A stretch of 64,000 nucleotides of DNA, from positions 26,543 to 90,542 of the forward strand of contig JAIQFS010000025.1 in NCBI GenBank assembly GCA_020073145.1, written 5' to 3'. The notes below the pieces were generated by a model. It did no database searches. It saw only the letters and a program-made list of their open reading frames with translations, and was not told the origin of the DNA. This DNA is from Terriglobia bacterium. GTDB lineage: Bacteria > Acidobacteriota > Terriglobia > Bryobacterales > Bryobacteraceae. A program made the position numbers and the translations under genes. Shown here piece by piece: positions 46,073-55,557 of the stretch. The number at the start of each line of letters is the position of its first letter. Within the stretch, counting starts at the first letter, position 1.

Positions 46073-46879
46073 ATGCATGAGGTAGGTCGGAGGGGCCGGG
46101 CGCGGTCCGGAAATGCCATAATCGTCCAAGTGAAAACCCGAGCCCCGCGAAGCGCCCAAAGCGGTCCACGCCGCGCCGCACAGAAGAAGACGGTCGTACA
46201 TCCTAAGGCACGAGCTTCCGCAAAACGGCCCAAGACCGCAGCCGAGAAACAGCAGCGGGTTACGGAAATTTTGCGCGGCCTCGGCCGGATGTACCCGGAT
46301 GCCCATTGCGCGCTCCAGCATCGTAACCCTTGGGAGCTCCTGGTGGCGACGATTCTGTCGGCGCAGTGCACCGACAAGCGCGTCAACATGGTCACGCCGG
46401 GCCTGTTTGCGAAGTATCCGACGCCGGTGGACTTCGCCGCCGTGCGTCCGGAAGTGCTGGCAAATGATATTCGTAGCACGGGTTTTTTCAATAACAAGGC
46501 GAAGTCGATCGTGGGCGCCGCGAAGAAGGTGGTGACGGAATTTGGCGGCCAGGTGCCGCGAACCATCGAGGAGCTGCTGACGGTGCCGGGTGCGGCGCGC
46601 AAGACGGCCAATGTGGTGCTGGGCACGGCTTACGGGATCGCCTCCGGAGTGGTGGTGGATACGCACGTCCAGCGCATCGCGCGCCGGCTGGACCTCACGA
46701 AGAACAGCGACCCGGTCAAGATCGAACGGGATCTGATGAAGATCATTCCCCAAGAAAAGTGGATTCTGTTTTCGCACCAGATCATCCTGCACGGACGCGC
46801 GTTGTGCCCGGCGCGGGCGCCGCGCTGCGCCGAATGCGTCCTCAACCCGATTTGCTACGCAACCGATAAAACGGTTTAA
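46073..46879 (+). CDS. nth: endonuclease III
   Basis: A bifunctional DNA glycosylase/AP lyase that removes oxidised pyrimidines. ILSAQCTDKRVN, a helix-hairpin-helix variant VPGAARKTANVVLG with the catalytic Lys, VVVDTHVQR with the catalytic Asp, and the C-terminal Fe-S cluster cysteines (CPARAPRCAECVLNPIC). The frame starts at 46073 with a basic extension of about 50 residues; a GTG at 46130 may be the real start. Confidence 0.9.
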   Translation: MHEVGRRGRARSGNAIIVQVKTRAPRSAQSGPRRAAQKKTVVHPKARASAKRPKTAAEKQQRVTEILRGLGRMYPDAHCALQHRNPWELLVATILSAQCTDKRVNMVTPGLFAKYPTPVDFAAVRPEVLANDIRSTGFFNNKAKSIVGAAKKVVTEFGGQVPRTIEELLTVPGAARKTANVVLGTAYGIASGVVVDTHVQRIARRLDLTKNSDPVKIERDLMKIIPQEKWILFSHQIILHGRALCPARAPRCAECVLNPICYATDKTV

Positions 46880-47042
46880 GGGCGTGGGCGGGAAATCGAG
46901 CGCCGCGTTTCGGCGGTGGCTCCTATACACCTTCTGGTTCATTTCAGCCACTACTCCAGTGCGCTTTTTACGAACTATTTACAAAGAGGAATGCACCGCC
47001 AAGGGGGCCTCGATCGTTCTAATAAGCAGGAGGTTTTCAGAA

Positions 47043-47609
47043 ATGAAAACAAGACTTCTCAGCGGGCTTTTGCTGGCGTCCGCATTTCTGTGGAGCGCCG
47101 GAGTGGCGGCGTCTGGAACGGCTCCGAGCGGGCCGGAGGCGCAGACCGATGCGGCGATCGCCAACCGCGTGCAGCATGAAATTCGGATGTATCCGTACTA
47201 CGGAATCTGGGACGATGTGCAATTCCAGGTGGCAAACGGCCACGTCTCGCTGACGGGCGCGGTGACTCAACCTTATAAGAAAGACGCGATCGGCAGCCGC
47301 GTGCAGCAGGTTGCCGGCGTGACCAGCTTGACGAACCAGCTCGAAGTGCTGCCGTTGTCGCCGATGGACGACGGGCTGCGGCTGCGGCTGGCGCGCGCCA
47401 TCTACAGCGATCCGGTTCTGTCTCGATACGCGATGCAGGCGGTGCCGCCCATCCACATCATCGTCGACAACGGGCATGTGACCCTGAATGGCGTGGTCCG
47501 CACCAGCATGGAAAAAGAGGTGGCCGGGTTGCGCGCGGCCTCGGCCGGTTTGAGTTTTGGACCCATCACCAACAATCTGCGCGTCGAAATGCCTGCCAAG
47601 AAAAGCTGA
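47043..47609 (+). CDS. BON-domain periplasmic protein
   Basis: A 188-residue protein with a signal peptide (about 1-24) and two BON domains (about 35-105 and 112-185; VANGHVSLTGAVTQPYKKDA and VDNGHVTLNGVVRTSMEKE are the paired cores). BON domains bind phospholipid membranes. The ATG at 47043 was chosen for the AGGAGG nine bases upstream; the longer frame from 46884 has no family content. Confidence 0.87.
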   Translation: MKTRLLSGLLLASAFLWSAGVAASGTAPSGPEAQTDAAIANRVQHEIRMYPYYGIWDDVQFQVANGHVSLTGAVTQPYKKDAIGSRVQQVAGVTSLTNQLEVLPLSPMDDGLRLRLARAIYSDPVLSRYAMQAVPPIHIIVDNGHVTLNGVVRTSMEKEVAGLRAASAGLSFGPITNNLRVEMPAKKS

Positions 47610-47715
47610 TCCTCGAAGATCCCACCTCCGCGGGCGGCGGTGAAGGGCCGCTGCCCGCCCCTCATTCCACAAAGTCGTTTCGCCGTCCGGCAGGCGCTAC
47701 AATCTTCTTTCCTCT

Positions 47716-48526
47716 ATGCGACTGTTTTTGGGCGTGGATGGCGGCCAGTCGAGCACCACCGCGCTGGTGGGCGATGAATCGGGCCGCGTTCTGGGAGCGG
47801 GGCGCGGCGGGCCGTGCAACCACGCCACCGCCGAAGAAGGCCGCGACCGGCTGGAGCGCGCGGTGCGCGAGAGCGTCGCCGCGGCCTGCGCCCAAGCGGG
47901 GGTGGATGCCGCCGAGGCCCGCTTCGAGTCCGCCTGTTGCGGCATGAGCGGCGGCCCCGAGGACAAGAAGGCGATCCTCACGGCGCTGCTGCGCACCGAG
48001 CGGCTCATCGTCACCACGGATGCGGAAATCGCGTTAGGCGGCGCGACCGAAACGGGGGGCCTTGCGCGCGGTTTTGCGCATGGAAGAAGGCTGGGGGCCG
48101 GTGACCGGGCTGCGCGATGCGCTCTACGCGGCTGCCGAATCGAGAGACAGCAATGAGCTGCTGCACCGTTTCTACACACCGGCTTGGCCGCGCGACCGCA
48201 TCGCGACGTTGGCGCCGGTGGTGGATCGGGTGGCGGAAACCGCCGACCCGGTCGCGCTGGAAATCCTGAGCGGCGCCGCCGTGCAACTGGCCACGCTGGC
48301 GGCATCGGTGCGCGCGCAATTGTGGAAGCCGGCGGACGCGGTCACGGTAGCGTACAGCGGCGGAGTGTTCCGCAGCGAGAGAGTGGTAGAACGATTCCGA
48401 CTGCTAGTGGAGCTGGAATCGGGGAACCACTGCGCGCCGGTGCGGTACAGCCCGGCAGAGGGAGCCTTGTTGGAGGCCTACCGGGCAGCGGGACTGACGC
48501 CTGCGGTCCCAATGCCGCGGGGCTGA
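47716..48526 (+). pseudogene. BadF/BcrA-type ATPase (N-acetylglucosamine kinase-like), internally deleted
   Basis: The first frame (47716 to about 48056) encodes the start of an ASKHA kinase: MRLFLGVDGGQSSTTALVGDE, GMSGG, TTDAEIALGGAT. A second frame (from about 48062) encodes the C-terminal half: RMEEGWGPVTGLRDALYAAAES and VAYSGGVFRSERVVERF. The central ATP-binding part (usually GTGS..G and GDEGG motifs) is absent, so this is a deletion plus frame change, not a simple read slip. A run of six G lies at the junction. Confidence 0.7.
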
Positions 48527-48779
48527 GGAGCCTGAATCAGGTGCCGATAGCGAAATCTTGCCCCCCTCGATCCGGGCGCCCGTTATCGCGCTTAGGGAAA
48601 CTGCCGCCTTCCGAATTGCTCGACCGTGCCCGATGTGACGCCGGCCGCGCGGTGCCACGGCCTGGTTGCTGAGCCTATTTGGATTCGGCTGGGGCGGCCT
48701 AAATGAGAGCCAGACGTTCCAGGAAACTCAGCTCCCGAGCCGCCGGGTCTGCCCGCCTGCACTTCCCGAACTGCGGGCA

Positions 48780-49023
48780 TCAAGCGGAAACTCTCGGTGG
48801 GCTGGGGCTGTAATGGGGGCTGCGAGTTCCTGCAGAACGGCGTCGGCGCGCTGAAAGGAATCGCGCGGCACCCGCGTTCCGAAACCTTGACGATGTTGAC
48901 CAAGCCGATGTTTCGCTCTCCCCGTTCGACTCCGCCAATGTAGTTGCGAGCAGTCTCGACACTCCGGAAAGCGTTCCTGAAAGAGGCCGCATGTGAGTTC
49001 ATGCGCGTGTCCCGGAGGGCCAT
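48780..49023 (-). pseudogene. remnant of an XRE-family regulator gene
   Basis: On the minus strand, three frames together give the pattern of an XRE helix-turn-helix protein: GLFQERF, then NYIGGVERGERNIGLVNIVK, then QRADAVLQELAA. At least two frame changes separate them, so no intact protein remains. It lies in the 562-base gap 48527-49088 before the kinase gene. Nothing else is recognised in that gap. Confidence 0.55.
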
Positions 49024-49088
49024 TCGCCTTCGGCTACATTTGTTGAGCACCCGGAGTAATATAATGAACCACTACGACTGGTTCACGC

Positions 49089-52000
49089 ATGAGCGGCGAC
49101 CGCTGGAGACAGATCGAGGCGCTATCTCGGGCGGCAATCCAGCATTCGCCCGAAGCGCGGAGAACGTTTCTGGCGGACGCCTGCGCCGGCGACGCCGTTT
49201 TGCTTCGCGAAGTCGAGGCGTTGCTCGCGGGTGAAACATTGGATTTGACCCAGGTCGGCGAGCCCGCGACGATTCGCCCCGGTGCGAAACTGGGGCCGTA
49301 TCAACTTGAAGCCCTGCTCGGAGAAGGGGGCATGGGACAGGTCTACCGCGCCCGCGATACGCGCCTAGGGCGGCTCGTCGCCATTAAGTTGATTCATGCG
49401 GAGCGCGCCCCCTATGACGATTTCCGCATTCGATTCCAGCGCGAGGCGCGAGCCACGGCAGCGCTCAACCACCCGCACATTTGCGCGCTTTACGATGTCG
49501 GCGAAGAGAATGGCGCGCCCTACCTGGTGATGGAGTACGTCGAGGGACAAACGCTTTCGGCGCGATTGCGGGAAGGACCCCTGCCCTTCGACCAGCTTCT
49601 CCGCTGTGCCTCTGAGATCGCGCAAGCTCTGGCCGCGGCGCATGAGCGAGGGATCATTCACCGGGATCTGAAGCCCGCCAATCTGGTGCTGACCGGCGCG
49701 GGGACCAAGGTGCTGGATTTTGGCCTGGCCAAATTCGCCGAACCCGAACCGGGTGGGCCGGTCGACGCAACGGCCGCGCACGTGGTCTTGGGCACACCGT
49801 CGTACATGTCGCCGGAGCAGGCGCGGGGCGAAGAGCTGGACCCGCGATCCGACGTGTTCTCGCTGGGATGCGTGCTCTACGAAGCTGCCACGGGTGTGCG
49901 CCCGTTTCGCGGCGGTTCGGTCCACGACGTCATGCGGGAAGTCGCGACGGCGCACCCTGCGCCCGCCAGTACCCATCGTCCGGAACTGCCCGCCGGATGG
50001 GACGGCGTTTTGCGACAGGCTCTGGCCAAGGACCGCAACCGGCGATTTCAGTCCGCCGCGGACATGTTTCAGGCGTTGGAGGCGCTCCGAGGAGGCGTGG
50101 AGCCGCCCCGGCCGCGGCTCCATGAACGCGAGCCCGATCCGGTGTTCGGTCGCTCCCGGGAAATGGCGAGGCTGGGCGATCTCCTGCGAACCACCGTGGA
50201 AGGGACCGGACGGGTCGTGATGGTGACAGGCGAACCGGGCATCGGCAAAACGGCGCTCACCGCGGCGTTCGCCCATTCGGCCCGCAAGCAGAATCCCGAT
50301 CTGCTGCTGGCGCGCGGCGTTTGCGTGGAGCAGTATGGGGCCGGCGAAGCCTACCTGGTGTTCCTGGATGCGCTGGGCGGTCTGCTGCAAGGACCCGGGC
50401 GTGAACGAATGATGGCCCTTCTGCGCCACTATGCGCCCACCTGGTGTTTGCAGTTTCCCGCCGTGTTTTCAAGTGATGCCGTGGAGCAACTGAAACGCGA
50501 GGCCACGGGAGCCACGAAGGACCGCATGCTGAGGGAACTGGGAGACGCCGTGGCGGCGCTGACCGCCGAGAACCCGGTGCTTCTTTTCCTCGAGGACGTC
50601 CATTGGGTGGACCCCGCGAGCGTCGACATGATGCGGCACCTCGCGGAACGGGCGCGCTCCCATCGCCTGCTGTTGCTGGCCACCGCCCGTCCGGAAGATG
50701 TGGAACGCGCCAATCCGGCGCTCAAGAAATGCTACACCGACATGCATGCGCGAGGCGTTTGCGAAGAAATCGCCCTGACTGCGCTGAAAGAGCCCGATAT
50801 CGCGGCGTATTTGGACGCGCACTATTCCCCCAATGATTTCCCGCCGGAGTTGGCGAGCGTCATTCACAGCAAGAGCGAGGGACACGCGCTCTTCGCCACC
50901 GGTGCCATCCAGCTTCTGGCGGAGCGTGGCGTCATCGGCCGGGACAATGGCGGGTGGAAGCTGAAACAGCCCCTGACGCAGATCGAGGTGGATGCTCCGG
51001 TTAGCGTGCGCAGCATGATCGAAAAGAAGATCGGGTTGCTCAGCGAGAACCAGCGCCAGACATTGTGCTACGCGAGCATCGAAGGCCAGGAGTTCACCTC
51101 CACCACCTTGGCCGGCCTTCTGGAGGCCGATGAGTTGGAACTGGAAGAGCGACTCGACAACCTGGGAAGAGTGCACCACTTGATCCGTGTGGAACGCGAA
51201 GAAGACCTGCCCGACGGCTCCGTGGCTACGGTGTATCGCTTTACCCACGCCTTGTATCAGTACTTTCTATACGATCAACTGCTAATCAAGCGGCGAACGC
51301 TGTTGCATCGCCGGGCCGGCGAAGCGCTGGAGCGCTCCTTCGCCGGCAGTGAAGCCCGCGTGGCGGCATCGCTCGCAACCCACTTCGAGCGCGGCCGCGA
51401 TTTCTCCAAAGCCGTCACCTATCTGCTACTGGCAGGCGATAACGCGGTGGCGCGATACGCCAACTCGGAGGCCATCAACTATTACACTCGCGGCTTAGAA
51501 CTCGTAGATAAACTGCCGGAAGATGGCAGAGCAGCGCAACAAATCGTCCTCCTGCGCAAACGGGCCGTCTCTCGCCTGGCTTTCGGTCAGCTCAAGGATT
51601 CCAGCGCCGACTATGCCGCCATGCGCTCGGCCTGCCAGGCCGCCGGGAATTTGGAAGACGAGTGCCGGGCTCTCATCGGCCTCACGACAGCAGCTCACAA
51701 CCTGCGCGAACTGGCCGACGTTGAACTCTACGGGCAAGCGGCCATGGATTTGGCCGAGCGCATCGGGAACCAGGGGCTCGCCGCCGAGGCCATTACGAAC
51801 TGGGGCAGCTACCTCTGCGTGACGGGCCGACTTTCCGAGGCGCAGAATCAGTTCGACCGTTGTATCCCCGTGGCGCGGTCCGTCGGACACCGGGCCGCGT
51901 TGCCGGGCGCGCTCCTGTACCAGGCGGTTCTGCACTTTTGGAAAAGTGACTATGGATTGGCCGAGCAGACGCAGCTCGAAGCTTCGCAGATCGCGGCTGA

Positions 52001-52823
52001 GGTCCGCGATGGATTCTATCTGCCCCTCTCGCTGCTTTATCTGGGGCTGACGCGCGCGAATCGCGGGCAGCTTTCGGCGGCCCTGGCTAACATGCAGGAG
52101 GCGTTCGATCTGGCCAAGCGTAACCATAACGGCGTCGCGCTTTCGCGCGTCCCCAATGGCCTGGGCTGGGTTTGGCGAGAGATCGGCGATCTTTCCAAAT
52201 CCCTCGAATTCGATCAGTTGTGCGTCGAGACCTCGCGGCGGACCCGCGCCGCGGAGGCTGAAGCCAACGGGTTGATCAACCTGGTCCACGGTTTTCTTCA
52301 GGCCGGGGAATCCGGGAAGGCCGCCGAAGCGCTGGAGGGCGTGCAACCTCTCTACGATCGCGAGCGTTGGAATCGCTGGCGCTTCTATGGAATTCGGCAC
52401 CGTGCCGCTGAAGCGGAGTACTGGCTCAGTCTGGGCAAGTTGGATCGGGCCGAAGAGCACGTGCGCACGCTGCTTGAAAACGCCGAGAACCACGGAATTC
52501 CGAAATACCTAGCCGTCGGGCGGCGCCTGCTGGGAGAGATCGCCACCGCGAGCGGGGATCTCAACACGGCCGAAGAGACGCTGACGCGGTCGCTTGAACC
52601 GTTCGCGACCCACCCCGTGCCACTCATCGAATGGCGGAACCACGTCGCCTTGGGACGCGTGCTCGCGGCCCGCAACCGCCCGGCTGCCTCGCGCGAAGCC
52701 TTCGGCCGCGCCGGGGTCTTGGTGCAGCAGCTCGCGGAAAGCATCCTCGATCCTTCTGTCCGCGCACTATTTCTCAAGACGAACGCCGTGCGTGAAGTGC
52801 TGGCAAGCGCCGCCAGGCAATAG
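49089..52823 (+). CDS. serine/threonine kinase with AAA ATPase and TPR regions (PknK/AfsR-like)
   Basis: 1244 residues. A kinase domain covers about 68-335 (GEGGMGQVY, AIKL, HRDLKPANL with catalytic Asp193, DFGLAKF, GTPSYMSPEQA). A P-loop ATPase follows (GEPGIGKT at 381-388; LLFLEDVHWVDPASVDM as Walker B), then an alpha-helical TPR-like region (about 740-1200). A DNA-binding domain, as in AfsR or LuxR-type members, is not seen. It is a signalling protein of the STAND type; input and target are unknown. No partner is adjacent. Confidence 0.85.
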   Translation: MSGDRWRQIEALSRAAIQHSPEARRTFLADACAGDAVLLREVEALLAGETLDLTQVGEPATIRPGAKLGPYQLEALLGEGGMGQVYRARDTRLGRLVAIKLIHAERAPYDDFRIRFQREARATAALNHPHICALYDVGEENGAPYLVMEYVEGQTLSARLREGPLPFDQLLRCASEIAQALAAAHERGIIHRDLKPANLVLTGAGTKVLDFGLAKFAEPEPGGPVDATAAHVVLGTPSYMSPEQARGEELDPRSDVFSLGCVLYEAATGVRPFRGGSVHDVMREVATAHPAPASTHRPELPAGWDGVLRQALAKDRNRRFQSAADMFQALEALRGGVEPPRPRLHEREPDPVFGRSREMARLGDLLRTTVEGTGRVVMVTGEPGIGKTALTAAFAHSARKQNPDLLLARGVCVEQYGAGEAYLVFLDALGGLLQGPGRERMMALLRHYAPTWCLQFPAVFSSDAVEQLKREATGATKDRMLRELGDAVAALTAENPVLLFLEDVHWVDPASVDMMRHLAERARSHRLLLLATARPEDVERANPALKKCYTDMHARGVCEEIALTALKEPDIAAYLDAHYSPNDFPPELASVIHSKSEGHALFATGAIQLLAERGVIGRDNGGWKLKQPLTQIEVDAPVSVRSMIEKKIGLLSENQRQTLCYASIEGQEFTSTTLAGLLEADELELEERLDNLGRVHHLIRVEREEDLPDGSVATVYRFTHALYQYFLYDQLLIKRRTLLHRRAGEALERSFAGSEARVAASLATHFERGRDFSKAVTYLLLAGDNAVARYANSEAINYYTRGLELVDKLPEDGRAAQQIVLLRKRAVSRLAFGQLKDSSADYAAMRSACQAAGNLEDECRALIGLTTAAHNLRELADVELYGQAAMDLAERIGNQGLAAEAITNWGSYLCVTGRLSEAQNQFDRCIPVARSVGHRAALPGALLYQAVLHFWKSDYGLAEQTQLEASQIAAEVRDGFYLPLSLLYLGLTRANRGQLSAALANMQEAFDLAKRNHNGVALSRVPNGLGWVWREIGDLSKSLEFDQLCVETSRRTRAAEAEANGLINLVHGFLQAGESGKAAEALEGVQPLYDRERWNRWRFYGIRHRAAEAEYWLSLGKLDRAEEHVRTLLENAENHGIPKYLAVGRRLLGEIATASGDLNTAEETLTRSLEPFATHPVPLIEWRNHVALGRVLAARNRPAASREAFGRAGVLVQQLAESILDPSVRALFLKTNAVREVLASAARQ

Positions 52824-53061
52824 AAGCTCTGGCGGGCGCGCCGCTGGCCAAAACCTTCCAAATCAGTTCCGATAACGAATATTATGTAAACTTTGAAGGC
52901 GGTGGGTCAGTTTGGAACTGAGCCAGTATCACTTCAGCTCGCCTCGGTTCGGTAACCCCGAGGGATCGTCTCCGACGAGGTTGGTGACAAGCCAAACTGT
53001 TCCGGTTCAGACGGAAAAGGGAGAATGCGTTGGCCCGGGTAGGTAAACCAGGTAGAGCTAC

Positions 53062-53301
53062 TTAATGAACGCGAACACGCCCGGACGCGACGAGCAAGGT
53101 CTGCCCAAGGAAGAGCAGAAACCATAGGGTCAAGGCGATGCCATGCAGGACAATGTATGCCGGCAGGTGCGGGCCAGCGTGTCCGGCATTCCAAATGCTC
53201 CTGAGATAAAACGACCGGGCAAAGCCAACGGCGACGATCAGGAGCAGGACGGAAGCCATGCCAACAAAGAACCAGCGGCTGCTCCTAGAGTTTCCGGGCA
53301 T
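53062..53301 (-). pseudogene. truncated membrane protein gene
   Basis: 79 residues with two hydrophobic segments (WFFVGMASVLLLIVAVGFA and YIVLHGIALTLWFLLFLGQTLLVA), ending in GRVRVH and a stop. Homologous proteins I recall continue well beyond this point, and no continuation is found in the other frames. The start ATG is at 53301. Confidence 0.5.
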
Positions 53302-53387
53302 GTCGGGTCATTATGGCACACGGGGAGTGGCGCCGTGCTGAGGGGGTGAAGCGGTGAGCTCCGCTGTCGCGTTGGGCGCGGCGTCCC

Positions 53388-53429
53388 AAAAAAGGGGCCC
53401 GGTCCCAACGCTGAAATTGGGGCCGGGCC
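53388..53429 (-). terminator. rho-independent terminator of the FecR-domain gene
   Basis: On the minus strand the stem GGCCCGG / CCGGGCC, extended inside by a CCCAA / TTGGG pairing, is followed by a run of six T residues (53393-53388). It lies 28 bases past the stop at 53457. This is the clearest terminator in the window. Confidence 0.85.
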
Positions 53430-53456
53430 TACGGGAAGAAACTGAATCGGTGCGCT

Positions 53457-55340
53457 CTAGCGGCGGTTGCCTCCGTGGTTGCCGCCATTGTTGCCATTGC
53501 CGCTGTTGCCGCGCGAATTGCCGCTGCTCGGGGGGCTGCTCTCGCGGGAACGCGGCGGGGCGCTGCCGCCTCCGCCTCCCGCGGGCCTCTCGCGATACGC
53601 GGGACCCGCGGGCTGCACGGCCGGGGATCGGCTGGGCGCGCTGAATCCCCGTTCCTGGCTGCGGCCCTGTGGTGGCGGTGCGTTCCCGCTTTCGGACCGT
53701 GGTTGCGTCACCTGCGGCCGCGGCGCTCCGGCCGGATCGCCGAACCGGTTCCACCCGCGGTTGGCGGGAGGCGCGGCTGCCTCCGAGCGCGGGGCCAGCG
53801 TGTTGCTGCGCTCCTCGGCCAACCGCTGCCCGCCGGAAGTGTCGGTCCGCGACACCGGGGCCTGCGGACTCGACACCAGTCCCTGGCCGCTCACCTCGCC
53901 GAAGCGGCCGCGGTTGGCGCCCGCGGACTGCTCGAAGGCGCGCCGCTGCTGGGAAAACGGAACGCTGGGCGCGGGATTGGGCTGCCGGCGCGTAAAGAAC
54001 TTCGGATTCGCGGCGGAGCGCGGCACATATGCCGCCGGGCGGTCGGAAAAATGCAAATTCGAGGCGCTGGGCCCGATCGGCATCTGCCCGCGCACGATGC
54101 CCGCCTGCCGGATCTGGTCCGGAGAGACGCGCACAAAGTCGTGGAACCGGCCGGCGCGGAAATCATTGTCCGTCACCGCCGTGACGCCGCCTCCGAGACG
54201 CGCATTTCGGTAGGTATTTGTGATGTTTATGTTCGTAATCTGAATGGATCGGTTGACGTATCCAGGGCCGCCATAATAGCCTCGGCCCCACCAGGGATGC
54301 AGCACCTCGTAGGGGGCCAGCGGCACCCATCCGACATTGCCGAATCCGAAGCCGACGCCGCCACCGCTGCCAAACCCGAAGAAGGCCACCAGGCCCGGCG
54401 CCCAATAATGCCGCGCGCCGATCGCACCCGGATACCAGCACCACCCGAAGGCCGGCTCATAGAACCAGCGGCCATAATGATACGGCGCCCAGCCCCAAGG
54501 TTCGTAGCTGACCCACGTCCACCCATACCAGTCTTCCCACACCCAGCGGCCTTGCCGATAGGGAGCCCAATCGGCTACCACCAGCGGACGCCATACATTG
54601 CCATAGCCCGGCACGTCCACCCAGCTTCCGTAGGGATCCAGATCCTCAACCCCGTACACTCCGGGGCCCACGTACTGCGCGCTTACGGAGCGCGTCAGGA
54701 ATTGATCGCGGCTGTCATTCCAGCGATCCCACTCGTCATACGCGGAAGCGCGAACCATCTGAAACTCAGGGTCGGTTGCGGAACCGCGCGCTAACAGAGT
54801 TTGACCCGATCGCACCCATTGCGACCCCTGTGGCGTGAACACTTCCACTTCCCCGCTCCGCGCCGTCACTTGCGTTTCCCCGGAATCGTCGACGGTGATT
54901 CGATAAGCTCCTTCTTTCAAAGGCCGTACCGAGACACTGGGAGTATCCACTTCCACATCGATACCGGAACTCCTAAGAACGCGGAACGTTACGGTTCCGT
55001 GCGCCACCGCCATCTGGTAGCGGGCCGATTCCAACTGAGTCATGGAGACGTCGGAGTTGCCTCCGATGCGGACCAGGTTGGCGCTATCGAACTGCACTTC
55101 GGTGCGCGCGTTGGACCCGGTCGAAAGATGGTCGTTGGTCACCAGCGGCGCGTTGAGGGAAGCCGCTTCCCAGTCTCCGGAATCGCCGCGTTGGATGGAG
55201 ACCTCCCCGTTGAGAAGGCTGACGCGGGCGACGCCGCGTCTCAAATCATCGGGGTCCTGGGCACGCCCCGGAACCGCCAGGCCGGCCAGAATCACCGCGC
55301 CCATCCAGTTCCACCAACGAGATTTCGATCCGCGTCGCAT
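53457..55340 (-). CDS. FecR-domain exported protein with Gly/Pro-rich tail
   Basis: 627 residues from the ATG at 55340, supported by GGGGAGG upstream. A signal peptide is followed by a FecR-like beta domain (about 35-180; VSLLNGEVSIQRGDSGDW, DTPSVSVRPLKEGAYRI), then a Trp/Tyr/Gly-rich middle with repeated GWxPYHYGRWFYEP-like units (DUF6600 type). The last ~200 residues are Ser/Pro/Gly/Asn-rich and disordered. No sigma/anti-sigma genes are nearby, so it is not a classic FecR regulator. Followed by a strong terminator. Confidence 0.78.
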   Translation of the reverse strand: MRRGSKSRWWNWMGAVILAGLAVPGRAQDPDDLRRGVARVSLLNGEVSIQRGDSGDWEAASLNAPLVTNDHLSTGSNARTEVQFDSANLVRIGGNSDVSMTQLESARYQMAVAHGTVTFRVLRSSGIDVEVDTPSVSVRPLKEGAYRITVDDSGETQVTARSGEVEVFTPQGSQWVRSGQTLLARGSATDPEFQMVRASAYDEWDRWNDSRDQFLTRSVSAQYVGPGVYGVEDLDPYGSWVDVPGYGNVWRPLVVADWAPYRQGRWVWEDWYGWTWVSYEPWGWAPYHYGRWFYEPAFGWCWYPGAIGARHYWAPGLVAFFGFGSGGGVGFGFGNVGWVPLAPYEVLHPWWGRGYYGGPGYVNRSIQITNINITNTYRNARLGGGVTAVTDNDFRAGRFHDFVRVSPDQIRQAGIVRGQMPIGPSASNLHFSDRPAAYVPRSAANPKFFTRRQPNPAPSVPFSQQRRAFEQSAGANRGRFGEVSGQGLVSSPQAPVSRTDTSGGQRLAEERSNTLAPRSEAAAPPANRGWNRFGDPAGAPRPQVTQPRSESGNAPPPQGRSQERGFSAPSRSPAVQPAGPAYRERPAGGGGGSAPPRSRESSPPSSGNSRGNSGNGNNGGNHGGNRR

Positions 55341-55557
55341 GATCAATTCCCAACCTCCCCAAGGCAAGGCAGGGGCCAAAGCAATTCCTTGGATTCACAA
55401 TCACTTACCGGCAGATCGGGGCTTCGGGGGTGGCCGAAAACCACCACCTGCGGCCGCGTTGCAGCAACCGGCTCAAACCGCCATGGGGGTCTAAATGAGT
55501 CTGCCATGAGCCGCCGGACTCCCGGTGCTATAGTACGGCAGTGACGCTTTTCGCAGC

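Noticed and set aside
47630..47665. GC-rich hairpin after the BON gene
   Set aside because: No T-run follows, so it does not qualify as a rho-independent terminator.
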